Part shown: positions 13,101-23,399 of the stretch, one piece after another | Numbering within the stretch: the stretch's first letter is position 1 | Layout of the letters: each line of letters opens with the position of its first letter | Origin: Isoetes taiwanensis | Lineage: Eukaryota > Streptophyta > Lycopodiopsida > Isoetales > Isoetaceae | Reading direction: 5' to 3' | Length of the DNA stretch: 64,000 nt | Assembly: GCA_021234155.1 (NCBI GenBank) | Contig: JAJEKV010000058.1 | Span: forward strand, 7,130,992 to 7,194,991 | The notes under the pieces: model-generated | What the model was told of the DNA's origin: nothing | What the model saw: only the letters and a program-made list of their open reading frames with translations | The model's database searches: none | Program-made: the position numbers and the translations under genes

Positions 13101-13224
13101 CTCTTCATCGGTTAAGAGCTCCCCTTCTTCAGAAAAAACCCTCTATGTCACTAGAGAACTGACCAGAGATATTTGAAAAATCATCATCACTACCACTAGC
13201 CTCCGAATCATAGTTGGTCTCCAT
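10200..13224 (-). CDS. Mutator-like transposase with SWIM zinc finger (intron-containing)
   Basis: Cuts and inserts DNA through an RNase H-like DDE core. Starting at ATG 13224 there is an acidic Ser-rich leader (METNYDSEASGSDDD), then a long N-terminal region (12012-13180), then the core at 11159-11812. The core has GWAMDSTAGTN (first Asp), TIDMDGVE (second Asp) and CWFHCKRAW. Next comes TTNYVEAHWKTLKHQ (about 11000), and finally a SWIM finger, CECPSHHAICKH (about 10580), stop TAG at 10200. Several introns are needed. I could not fix every splice site around 11.8-12.0 kb. A one-base shift at an A6 run (13133-13138) separates the leader from the main frame, so the copy may be inactive. Pseudogene is a real alternative. 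Confidence 0.75.
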
Positions 13225-13560
13225 CTACAATCCCTAGTACAATATCAAATATACAATAAATAATTCTTGTCCTAATATAGTTACAAGAATATTATTCTAT
13301 TCATACGTACTTATGGCACAAAATCAAAATAGTGACATACGTTTAATATAAAATGAATAGAATTGATACTGTCGTCTTCGATAGCTACAGGAACAGGAGG
13401 AACACTATCTGTAACAAAAGTACGCGTTAAAAAGAAATAAAATAAAAGCTTACAGATGAAAAATTAGACACCATGAGCAAAAGACCAGAAGGAAGATCAC
13501 CAAAGCGTGGACGAGTCGATGCGTCTCACACACGAGCTATTGATATTTTATAGAAGTGAC

Positions 13561-14001
13561 GTATATCGAGTTCGATATACATGTTGTATATCGCGCTAAA
13601 TATACGTCAGTGGCATGGTGCCAAAAAAAAAGGACGTATATCTAACTCGATATACGTCATTTGTAATGTGGCAAAAGCCATGGGCTGCAAAAATAAAAAC
13701 TCGTATATAAATTTGTATACGTATATAGCGTATATCGAGTGCAATATACATATCGAGTTCGATATACGCTATATATGCCGTATAATTGTATAAAAATGCC
13801 ACTTATATACGAAATTTTCCGGCCGGCCAGAATAAAAAATAATAAAAAAAAATCGTATATCGAGTTCGATATACGCTGTATATCTAACTAGATATACTAC
13901 GTATATCGAACTCGATATACGCTGTATATTTGTATATCGAGTTCGATATACGCAGTATATCTAACTCGATATACGTTTGGTTTTGAATGTAGGGTGCCAA
14001 T
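13561..14001. repeat. Right MULE end with palindrome array
   Basis: At least ten full or variant copies of GTATATCGAGTTCGATATAC (positions about 13561, 13589, 13636, 13732, 13750, 13858, 13880, 13902, 13935, 13958) lead to the inverted end at 13981-14001. The array is longer than on the left and lies just upstream of the transposase start, where a promoter would be expected. Confidence 0.7.
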
Positions 14002-14671
14002 AGTAGCACCGCCCAACAAACCCATTGACGCCGTATTCAACAACTCATGCAATGGTTGGCCAGGCACTAGCAATCGATCATACCGCTCCCTGATATGGGC
14101 AAATGCTGGGCAGACCTGGAGGGCATGACATTCATCCTCAATGGCGCCCTGGTGACAACACTGGCAAAGCCTTTGCTCTCGTGCTTCCCGAGCCCAACGT
14201 CGTGTCTCAGTACGGAGGCGATGTGCACCCGTGCGAATGGAAGCTATAAATCTGCGCTTCTTCATGGGCAACTGGGCGTATAAGTACTGGTGTGGACCTC
14301 TTGTGAGCCTGGGATTGACTTGCTGCTGATAGTGTGCCAGCTTAACGTGCGTCAGAGCATCTTCATCCCAGAGCTTGCGAAGGAAAGTAGCATCTAGGTA
14401 CAACTTAAGTGCCTTGTGATCTTTCTTTGTCCTTACATGTACACATCTGTTTGCCTGTACACCCCAGCGTGAGAACCATTAAGCTTGCTTGTCCTTCCAG
14501 CAGGCTTTCAGGCGTTGGGGACCCATCGACATGGCCAAAGCAAGGTTGGGCAAACGTGTATCACCCATAGCAACCACCTTCTGGAAGTAAATGATATGGC
14601 GTTCCAATGCAGCCCGTTGAAGGGGCAGAAAACCTGTCTCCTGGAGTAGGATCTGGTATGGAACTGTGGAT

Positions 14672-14725
14672 AATGAATGGCCCAAAGTAATTTGCATTTG
14701 ACAGTTCAAAAAACAAGAAAGAGAA
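14672..14725. repeat. Right 54-bp target-site duplication of the split LINE
   Basis: Matches 6365-6418 at 52 of 54 bases. It ends where the LINE polymerase frame stops abruptly. Confidence 0.7.
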
Positions 14726-16600
14726 GATCATGTCTGTATTAACACGTGAAACAGCACATGAAGCCATACAGTAGACATATTTTGTTACATCTAGGTGATA
14801 ACACATGCCATTTAAGGAATCCATGGGAAAAGGACGCACTCCTTCATGCCAAAAAAAATCCTCGACTCTAGATGTCAGAACTAAACTCTAAATGTCAGAT
14901 TGTCTTGCAGCACATTGATAGTCTTCCTATGAGCAACACATAGAAACAAACATGGATCATGTTCGGGTGGAACGTGAAATAACACGTTTAAAAAAGTGAA
15001 GGGGCACTCTTTGTTTAGAAAATGTACCCTTTCAATCGCATGTTGTGGCTACTCCTAAGCAGCAAAGTTTGCAGGTACTATGAGCAATCGACGTATTTGG
15101 TTAGATGCAATTGAAGAAATGGCCCAAAACCATTTGTCAAGATTCCTTTAGCTTCATCAAATACCGCTTATCATAATACGTTGGCATAACACATTTGCCA
15201 TGGCATATTTTAATATTGTTCAAATATTTCTTATACTCTTTGTCTACAATCACACAGATTGCCCACCGACAGTTTGAGAAGATTTATGTTGTGAGCTTTT
15301 ATTTGAACATGGTTATGCTTTTAAAAAACTTACTTTTGCTTATATAATTTGGTTATTGAAATGCAGTGTCTGCTCATATTAATTTGATATTTTACTTTGT
15401 ACTATTTATATTGATTAATTTGATTTGCTGGAATGATTCAATAAGCTGACATTGGAATTGGAACTAATGTCATGGGAGACATATGTTCTGATACTTTCTC
15501 AGCTGATATTGCTAGATGCATAAGCTCCATTATCTATTAATTGTTGCTTGAAGTTTTGTTAGGTATTAGAATAGTTGCTACACTAGAATAATTTTTCTCT
15601 CTTGGTTTAAATTAAAAGATGACATCAATGTCTTTCACCACTGTAAAGTTTGTTTATTTGTTATGATAGCAAAAAACCATTATATTCAAGCTATGTTGCT
15701 CAACACCTTATTGATAGCATGTAGCCACGCCCTACTTGGATTGGTGATGCTTGGAAGAGGACTTGATGAAATGGATAGGTGTGTTTAAAAAAACTGATGC
15801 TTGGAAGAGGAGGACTTGATGATACTAGGATGTGGTTACTGCCAAAATTAAGAAGAGATGGCAAGTGTCAATTTTTTCACAGGGCCGCTGAGATTATTGT
15901 TGCTAAAACCTATATTTGCTAGCTTTAGCTTATGAGTTCCATTGCGATACTTGCTATGCCCTCCCATCGTGTAAAGAAGCGTGAAACATAGCAAGCTGCT
16001 AGAATTAAGGAATTTAAGGGAGGCAGAACAACAAACCTTTGGCAATCACAAATGCTATCCATGATATTTTGATATTTGATAGAACAAGCCTTTAATCCAT
16101 CCCGTAAGCTGCAGAATATACCATGATGTGGTTAGTGGCCAAAATAAGGACGGAGAGCTTCTGTATTCCACAGCCTTTTTAGAACAAGAAATGCATGAAA
16201 ACACAAGAATATGGAAATTGCTCACCTGACACCAGAGAACCCTAGAGCTCATCGCTGTCCTAACTCTCCACCAGGCTTCTAGAACCAGCCGAGACCCCTG
16301 CCCACAACCTATAGGTGACCTGAGGCACTGTCCTTGTGGCCCCTGCTTTATCGAATCATGCTGTCATGGAGCAGCAGGATGCATTTGTGGACTAAAGGAT
16401 TGGAAAAAAAAAGTTCTTTGGGGAAGCACCATATCCGATGTTATGACTCTCCCTTTGCTTCGCCAAGCCTCAAAAGAGAACGTAGAAGCAAAACAATGGA
16501 CAATAGAAACCCAAAAATACCTTGTTCGACGCTTGCATGTTTGATTTGGCATATATTTAGAAAATCATAAATGAAACCATTAGAAAATGCCACTAAAAGT
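14726..16600. other. Non-coding stretch
   Basis: No recognisable gene. There is a short duplicated phrase (CTGATGCTTGGAAGAGG) at about 15750 and 15797. ORFs of 60-80 codons on both strands show no domain. Confidence 0.45.
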
Positions 16601-16610
16601 AACTTGAGGG

Positions 16611-16735
16611 TATGTGCACTCTAGATGTACCAATTAGTACGTCTCATGGAATACTGCCATCAAATCATATAAAAACCATAGGAAAAAATGTACAAAAATA
16701 CAAAACAAACCCCCTGTTATTATGCTAGATATCTC
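16611..16735. repeat. Dispersed repeat, copy 1 (CCCCCTGTTATTATGCTA)
   Basis: TGCACTCTARATGTAC ... AATTAGTAC ... CATAGGAAAA ... CCCCCTGTTATTATGCTA. It is repeated in the same orientation at 17806-17915. The pair brackets about 1.07 kb that includes a 57-bp minisatellite. Confidence 0.6.
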
Positions 16736-17587
16736 GCATTGGTCTAGAAAAAAGGGAATTATATTTTGGAGTACAATATAATCTCCAGAGAACTTATCAT
16801 TTTGAAGGACTTATCATTATTTATTCATCTTTGCATTTATTTATTTAATTAATGTCAATGGTAGTTATGTGTTTGTTGTTGATGTCAATGGTTGTTATGT
16901 GTTGGTTGTTATGTGTTGGGGGGATTTAATTTTTATATGTTGGATGTTAATGGTTTGTATTGCAAAAATTTTTTTTGGCCCCTTTGGGGCCTTAGGGACC
17001 CCTCCCCAGGTGTGACAAAAAATTTAGAATTCAAACCAGAAAAAAACTAGAATTCATTTGAGGCTTTCATCACCTGTAGCTTTTGAATTTCATCGCAATA
17101 AAACAAATAGAACATCAGTAAAAGTTACCATAAAGATAGAGCGGATTGATCCCATTATTCTGAAAGTCATAAAGTTTGCAACACCCATACACAAACATTT
17201 TTCAACTGGAATTTAACAGCAGCATTTGGCACAAGGATCTAGAAGCCTTGGAATTTGCTTAATAACTGCCTCAAAATTTAAAAATGCATGGTAATTTTTT
17301 GCAACCTTCATTCATAATGAGCCATAAAACAATATCCAATAGCGCAATCCTGTATTAATCAGCTGGTAGGATGTGAAAGCCTACCAAACCCGGCCGAAAA
17401 ATTGCTGTTTTAGCATAGATAACTTAACTGAACATATCCATATCATACAGTATCAAAAAGATCTCGGAGAGAGCTTTCCAACGCAATAAAAATCATCTCA
17501 AACAGAGCTCTGGATCAAAAGTTATATAAGAAATGTGTTGCCGGCGGGGAAACTGCACTAATGCGCCCTTTAAGCCCTTCATTGTGC

Positions 17588-17765
17588 CCATTATGCACCA
17601 CACACACAAAAAGAGGGGTTTTGTTGTGAACCATTGATTGTTGACCATTATGCACCACACGCACAAAAAGAGGGCTTTTGTTGTGAGCCATTGGTCGTTG
17701 ACCATTATGCACCACACGCACAAAAAAAAAGGGCTTTTGTTGTGAGCCATTGGTTGTTGACCATT
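17588..17765. repeat. Minisatellite, about 57-bp unit, three copies
   Basis: CATTATGCACCACACRCAC followed by AAAAAGAGGGCTTTTGTTGT and GARCCATTGRTYGTTGAC starts at 17589, 17646 and 17703. Differences are few and the third unit has a longer A run. Confidence 0.8.
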
Positions 17766-17805
17766 GGAAAAAAAAAACCCCAGCAAAAATCAATGGCTCA
17801 GAAAT

Positions 17806-17915
17806 GGTGCACTCTAAATGTACGCATTAGTACATCCATTTGAATACATCATAGGAAAACCTTAGTGAAAAGCGTACAAAAACACAAAGAAAACCCCCTG
17901 TTATTATGCTACATA
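17806..17915. repeat. Dispersed repeat, copy 2
   Basis: Second copy of the 16611-16735 repeat, same orientation, diverged by substitutions and small gaps. Confidence 0.6.
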
Positions 17916-18165
17916 TTGAAGCTACCATTTCGTTGCAACTTGACATCTTCAATGCACATTCTTTAATGCCCACTGTTTGGCAATGCATCATTTTAACGTG
18001 CCCAACAATGCTAAGCATTCTTTCACAACATATGACATACGCAATTTTTCATAGTACACAATACAAGTAAAAGAATGTTATATTTCAATTGTTGCTAAGC
18101 ATTGTTAGCAAAGTCATTGTTGCAAAAGAGACACAAGTATATGGTGTCATGTTGCCACTTGCCTA

Positions 18166-18348
18166 AGGAGCATTGATTGATTATGGCCATAATAAGCAGG
18201 AACAACATAGCCTTTTGCATTGCGTTCGCAAAATCCTTTTCACGATAAGGCTCCACAAAGAAGACCGTCAATTACAACACATATCAGTTGTTCTAATACA
18301 AGGCACTTTTTCAAAATTTAACATGCATCATACATAAGATGAATTAAG
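18166..18348. repeat. Repeat copy lacking the LTR insertion (empty site)
   Basis: AGGAGCATTGATTGATTATG followed by GCCATAATAAGCAGG and about 150 more bases is found again from 19099, but there it is interrupted after GCCAT by 19124-20713. This copy therefore shows the sequence without the insertion. Confidence 0.8.
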
Positions 18349-18390
18349 CCTCACACATTAATACTCTACTCTTCACATATAATCACATGG

Positions 18391-18413
18391 ATTGCCCACC
18401 GAAGGTGGGCAAT
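18391..18413. repeat. Perfect 10-bp-arm hairpin
   Basis: ATTGCCCACC, loop GAA, GGTGGGCAAT, followed by TTTTCTATAG. The phrase GATTGCCCACCGA also occurs at 15258. It may be a transposon terminus. It is not a bacterial terminator in this context. Confidence 0.5.
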
Positions 18414-18469
18414 TTTCTATAGCTTTATATGTTCACGATCGTGTTATGAGCGCAAATGATTGAAGTATT

Positions 18470-19110
18470 TTAAGTGATTGCAAAGGTATCTTGGAAAATA
18501 GATTTCAAATGAGTGATCTCAGTGCTTTGATGAAACTTTTGGGTATGGAGGTTTATAGAGATAGACAAGTTGGGTTTGATTTTAACACAAGTGCAGGGTA
18601 TTAGGAAGATGTTGGATGATTTCTTTATGACAGAATGTGAGCCAGTACCAACTCCTTTAGTGGTTAATAAGAGAATATGTGGAGATATGTCTCTTGTGAC
18701 TGTAGAAGATAACAGAAAAATGAAAAGAATACTATACATGAACTTATCGGGAGTTTTGCTATATATGGCAAATGCCACTAGACCATGTATTGCATTTGCA
18801 GTAAATTTATTGAGTAGATATTTGAATAATCCAGGCTGGGAACATTGGATTGCAGCTAAACATGTTCTTAGATGTCTGAAAGGTACATTGCAACTTGGAA
18901 GCTGTTATACTAGAAGTCATGACAAAAATCTTGAGGTGGTCAGTTATGCAGAATTAACTGGCTATACAGATGCAGATTGGGTTGGAGTCTTAGAGGAACG
19001 CAAATTTACAACAGGGTATCTGCGTAAGCTCAACGGAATAGTTATCTCATGGTGTAGCAAGAAACAGAACTGTGTGGCGATGTCTAGCGCAGAGACTGAG
19101 GAGCATTGAT
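18470..19110 (+). pseudogene. Ty1/copia reverse transcriptase-RNase H fragment
   Basis: C-terminal part of a copia polyprotein: RFQMSDL and LGMEVYRDRQVG in one frame. After a frameshift near 18572 comes VQGIRKMLDDFFMTEC, then ATRPCIAFAVNLLSRYLNNP, AAKHVLRCLKGTLQLG, GYTDADWVG, TGYLRKLNGIVISWCSKKQ and AMSSAETEEH with a stop at 19108-19110. GYTDADW carries an RNase H catalytic Asp. In intact elements the SSAE motif continues (AEY..) with further RNase H sequence; here it breaks off where the 18166-type repeat begins. The 5' RT, integrase and gag are absent. Confidence 0.85.
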
Positions 19111-19123
19111 TGATTATGGCCAT

Positions 19124-20713
19124 TGTGACGTCCCCTACTCCTTATACGATGCACATATCGTATCCGAAGGAGGAGCATTCTCCCTGACAGCTACACTGGC
19201 AGGGGCCATCCACCTGACACCACTCCCAGTGGAATGAGCCAGCAAGGGAAGAGTGGATGTGTCATTCACCCGTCTCCCATCGGGTCGACCTATCTGCGGA
19301 AGCGGGAATAAACAAACATGAGCACATACTAACAGTATATCAATACAAGGGTGAATACATCATAACCATCACATCTACAACATCATCAGCATGATCAATA
19401 TCAACAAGGGAATTCTACCTTGGGCACTGACTCAAGGGGGTTCGACTGACAGTTGGCCTCCAGAAGTCATTGCAGACAGAATTCATGGCAATGGATTTGG
19501 CTGGCAAAGGAACATGGCTGTTGGGTAGTCCCGCCCCTCCTGTACACACTTTGCAGAGTGGGTTGATAAGTCTTGGGACTGGACCGTAGCCTGCCGGGTA
19601 CATAGCCAAAAGGGCTACTACTGGGTTGCATCTCCCTAGCCCCGATGAGGCAGGAGGAAGGTCACCCTACCTCCAGAGGCTTCCATGCTCAACACAGGTG
19701 GCTAGAGGGCCACTGCCCTTATTCGACTTAAACCCAATGGAGAGTGACGCATCACTCCACGGGTGTCGAGCCCATGCCTTGCCACACGCAGTGACAAGGC
19801 ATTAGACCTAGCTCACTAGAATCTCTGGTAGGCTTTACACACCAGAGGGATTGATCTGTGTTGGGACAAGTACCTCCTTGTCTGCCGGTCTGGCCCCTCC
19901 ACCTTCAACCCAGTGGGCTCCTGTGTACAGGCCACAATAATTGGGTACTAATGATACTATTCTAGGATCATATTCTACAAGGCTGCTAGGGCCTCTACCC
20001 CCCTTCCCAATACGTGGAGATCACAGAATGAAATACCAACATCATCACAGAACTTGAAATGAAGAATATCATCTAATCTATCTACCTAAACAACAGAATT
20101 AGGTTCCTTAATTAGGGCTTATGATCTCGGGATCTATAAGGCCTCTATAGCTGAATGAATATGCTAAACTACCTCACTGCCTATCCCAAAGACGGCTTTG
20201 CACAACAGAATGACTAGATACCTAGTCCTTGACCTGCTCTGGATCCTCGGACAGCCATGTCTCTAATCTTGCTGAAGATGGCTGCTACTCGATGATCTGT
20301 TGTGCAAAGACGGCTTTGCAGAGCCGAATAATGCGAAATGGGGTCTTCACTTGGCCGAAATGGCGCAAGAGAACCCTAAATGCGAAATGGGAAAGGAGCT
20401 ATATGGAAACCCTAAAATGCAAGGAAAAGAGAAGGGTTTAGGGTTTAAGGGGGAAACCCTTATATAGAAACCCTTAGGGTTAGGTTAAAACATTGGCAAA
20501 TGGGGTTCAGCCATTTGGCAATGGGGCCCATGGGGCTATTAATTGTGTATGTTTATTTAACATGCACACTATTCAAAGTTGCCCCTAGGTGCAATCCTTG
20601 CCCCCTAGGTGCAACCTACTACAACCACCAAGTACATGTCATCCACGGCATATACGTGTGACGTGGCAGTATAATATATGTATACGGGGCATATATTATG
20701 CTGGAACGTCACA
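19124..20713. mobile_element. Solo LTR of 1590 bp with 5-bp target duplication
   Basis: It begins TGTGACGTCCCC and ends GGAACGTCACA, so it has TG...CA termini and a short inverted terminal repeat. It is flanked by GCCAT on both sides (19119-19123, 20714-20718), and the same locus without insertion is present at 18166-18348. These are the hallmarks of an LTR left after recombination between two LTRs. A block CGCCCCTCCTGTACACACTT around 19529 is shared with the LTR sequence near 60983. Superfamily (Gypsy is likely from size and TGTGACG start) is inferred. Small ORFs inside are not supported as genes. Confidence 0.8.
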
Positions 20714-20865
20714 GCCATAATAAGCAGGAACAACATAGCATTTTGCATTACGTCCTCAAAATCCTTTTCACACCTAAAATTAGATAAGGCTCCACAAAGA
20801 AGACCGTCAATTACAACACATATCAGTTGTTCTAACACAAGGCACTTTTTCAAAATTTAACATAC

Positions 20866-23395
20866 AAGCGCAGGAAGCGGATTACTACCCGGATTAAAAA
20901 ACCCCGCCCCGAAGGATTTTTGAGGGAAAAACCATGGCAGCAATCAGCCTGCTAACAAACTGTTCCAATATACGAATTATAAAAACACACAAATATATAC
21001 ACTCATGTACCGTACCCATAGTGCCTGATCAGCGAGCAGCCAGGTGGGGGCAAAGGTGGGCTCACAGATCCAGTACCTCCTGAATGTAACCTAGGGCACG
21101 TACTGACGGTGTGTTCATCAGCAAATGTAGGGGCAAATCCGGGCCGCATTCAAGGGAACGATCCGCCCGGATCCGATCAATCCGGCAACTCGAATGTGTG
21201 AGACTCATCCTCAATGGCACCGCTTTGACAAAGACCGATGTGAGCCTGCCCCGGCGAGGCTCCCCAATCCACCCCCGCCTGCCTCGAGAGGAGATGGTGG
21301 GCACCTGCGGCGTAATGGAGGCAATGAGTCCGCACTTTTTTCGTGGGCAGCTGGGAACGCAGTAGAGCCTGCGGGCCCCGCCAACGAGGGGTTGATGTGC
21401 TCCTTGTAATGGGCCGTTTTTGACCGCTTCTAGAGCCGGGTCCCAGAGCTTGCCAAGGAAGCAAGCGCCTGTGTATTCCCTCGCAAGCCGCCACGATCGG
21501 CCCTCAGGTCCACCGCAGACGACTCAGGTTCCCCGCACGTTCCATCCGGGCGAACCAATCGATCTCTTACCCTCCAACAGGCCTCCGGCCGGCTGCGGGA
21601 CCATTGCCCACAGAAGCGGTCGCGGGGAGCCGAGCATCACCCATATTAACCACTTTCTCGAAAGTAGATGATGTGTCTATCAAGGGCTGCCCGTGAGCGG
21701 CAAGAATCCATCTCCTACAGTCGACCGATAGGGGACTAAAGGTTTCACCCCAAGTGCCCGTGCTAAAAATGCCTTCTCACTTTTTGCCCAAGTTATTCCG
21801 TGTCGCCAAAGAGACGACCGCCCCCAAACCTCGACCCGCATGCAAGGGCAGTTCGACCCCAAACAGATGTGGACCGATGGCCCCAATCATAGAGCTCGCC
21901 GGGCGGATCGTTTGTTCTTGATCGTGATAAAGCGCTTTCTAGCCTCACTGTCACCGCAGTTTACCTGGGACGCCTCCCAACAGAGCTTAGGAGGGGAACT
22001 CCAGCCCTCAGGTACTTGTAGGTGGGCGCGGACCTCCACAAGCCGCCCTCGATATGTGAGTGCAAAGAAGCGTGGGGTGGCGGAAGAGGATATGAGAACC
22101 ACCCGTCTTTGCATTCAGCGCATGTCCGTAACCCGGCGTAATGTGTCTAAGGCATCCAGATGAGATCAGATAGCTTTTGGGCAAAATGAAGGTCAACATC
22201 GCCCCGCGATAAATGAGCCGGGCGGATGACCCGGTGCAAAGCCGAGATGCCACCCCCCATGCTCGCAGAAAGCGTGAGCTCTAACCGGGTCAATGTAGAG
22301 GCCAAAAAGTGTTGGTGAGAGGGGGGCAGCCCGCGGACCGGATACTACCGGTGAATGCTTGGCTGGCCAACCGCATCCCGCTAAAACAACTCTCATACAG
22401 CTCGTGATATGGCATTCTCCGCACGTGCAGCGCAGTTAGCTTGACGCAGCTTCAGCCTACGCTTTTTTTCCCGGGACCAGATCAAAAGCCTTCGCGAAGT
22501 CCACAAAGCAAAGAATACAAGTCATGCCGATGGTTCGGTTTGTCCCTCAATCGTGCCCGCAGTGTAAAGATATGGTCAATCATTGAGTGGCGGGGTCTAA
22601 AGCTCGCCTCAGGTGAGGGCTCGCGACATCTCGCCGCCGGGCCGGGTCAACGGCCGCCGAGAATGCCGCCCAACGGTTTGGCAAATACCGAACCGACCAT
22701 GATCGTCACGGTAATTGGCCGATAGTGTGGGTCGCCCGCTTTTGTGAATGGGGACAACCTTGCCGGTGGTCCATTGTCTGGGAAACCTTCCCCGCAATGC
22801 TCGTTGAACAGGGGTAGTGAGGATCGGCACCGGGGCCGCCTCCCGCCCATTTGAGTAACTCGCACGCATACCGCCAAGGTCACCGCCTTCCCATTAGCCG
22901 GCCCTGGGTGTGCCCTCCACAACATCCTCCTCCGCGAGAACCAATGGGGGGCCATCCTGTGGGGGTATGGGCGTACGCGTCCGTGGTGGGTCATAGAGCT
23001 GCTGCAAGTACTGCTCCCACTGCCCGGGTGTGATGTTCCCTGTAGACTGGGTTGGCCTTCAGAGCACTCTGTGCCAAAAGGTTCGAGGATGAGTGTCCAG
23101 CAGGCCGAACATCTTCCCCTGGTGCCTGGCAAGGTACCGCGCCTTTGTCTCCTTCAGATGGGCGCGGTACTGTGTGGTGGCCTGCAAGCGGGCACCTGGA
23201 TCCAGAATGTGACGGAGCTGGCACTTACGTTCTTTACACTCCGCATCAAACCACCGGTTACGTGGAAAGGTTGTTGTCCCTGAGCGGCTACGCGGGGGGG
23301 GGGGGCTCTCAAAACACCTGTCCGCTGCATCCCGCAATAGCTCAGTCAATTGGTCTGAGGGGGAGTGTTGGAAATCGATATCCAGCATTGAGGTA
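20866..23395 (-). pseudogene. Degenerate GC-rich LINE (endonuclease-linker, RT, tail)
   Basis: Minus-strand non-LTR retrotransposon, the same broad family as at 6419-14671. Reading from 23388 down: NRWFDAECKERKCQLRHILD, AHLKETKARYLARHQGKMFG, then RT text FPRQWTTGKVVPIHKSG, SANYR, SVFAKPLGGILGGR, then SPTLFGLYIDPV and GYGHALNAK, then FLARALGVKPLVPYR and DTLIYF-like tail near 21670, and finally a weakened zinc tail (GAIEDESHTFELPD) near 21180. Frames change many times and no intact YXDD is seen. GC content is clearly higher than in neighbours. The 3' UTR motif GGATTAAAAAACCCCGCC lies at about 20891. It is not coding-competent. Confidence 0.8.
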
Positions 23396-23399
23396 ATAC

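Larger units (their letters stand above)
6679..14001. mobile_element. Mutator-like DNA transposon (MULE), two convergent genes
   Basis: The ends are inverted. Left ATTGGCTCCCTA ... ATTCAAAACCA ... CGTATATCGAGTT matches right AACTCGATATACG ... TGGTTTTGAAT ... TAGGGTGCCAAT. Inside both ends are arrays of GTATATCGAGTTCGATATAC. The element carries a MULE transposase gene with SWIM zinc finger on the minus strand (10200-13224) and a second gene on the plus strand (6967-9748), converging near 9.7-10.2 kb. Maize MuDR has the same convergent two-gene plan. It sits inside LINE sequence on both sides. I could not find a matching 8-11 bp target duplication, so the exact ends are provisional by a few bases. 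Confidence 0.8.
6419..14671 (-). mobile_element. 5'-truncated LINE, split by the Mutator-like element
   Basis: Non-LTR retrotransposon on the minus strand. The 3' part (6419-6678) shares with the second LINE at 20875-20960 the stretch GGATTAAAAAACCC, a CGCCCCGAAGG block and GAGGGAAAAACC. The 5' part (14002-14671) encodes the end of the polymerase: VPYQILLQETGFLPLQ, then LERHIIYFQKVVAMGDTRLP, then after a frame break a zinc-binding tail with CQCCHQGAIEDECH. The element starts abruptly inside the polymerase at 14671, a usual 5' truncation. The 3' end abuts TAGAATAGAATAGATTTTT, probably a short-repeat tail. The two halves are separated only by the Mutator-like insertion. The element is not mobile. 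Confidence 0.75.

Noticed and set aside
6679-14001. hAT or CACTA assignment of the 7.3-kb element
   Set aside because: The transposase has the MULE core and SWIM finger, and the ends do not read CACTA or show an 8-bp hAT duplication.
18391-18413. Hairpin followed by T-rich sequence, like a rho-independent terminator
   Set aside because: The context is plant nuclear DNA. A transposon terminus or chance is more sensible.
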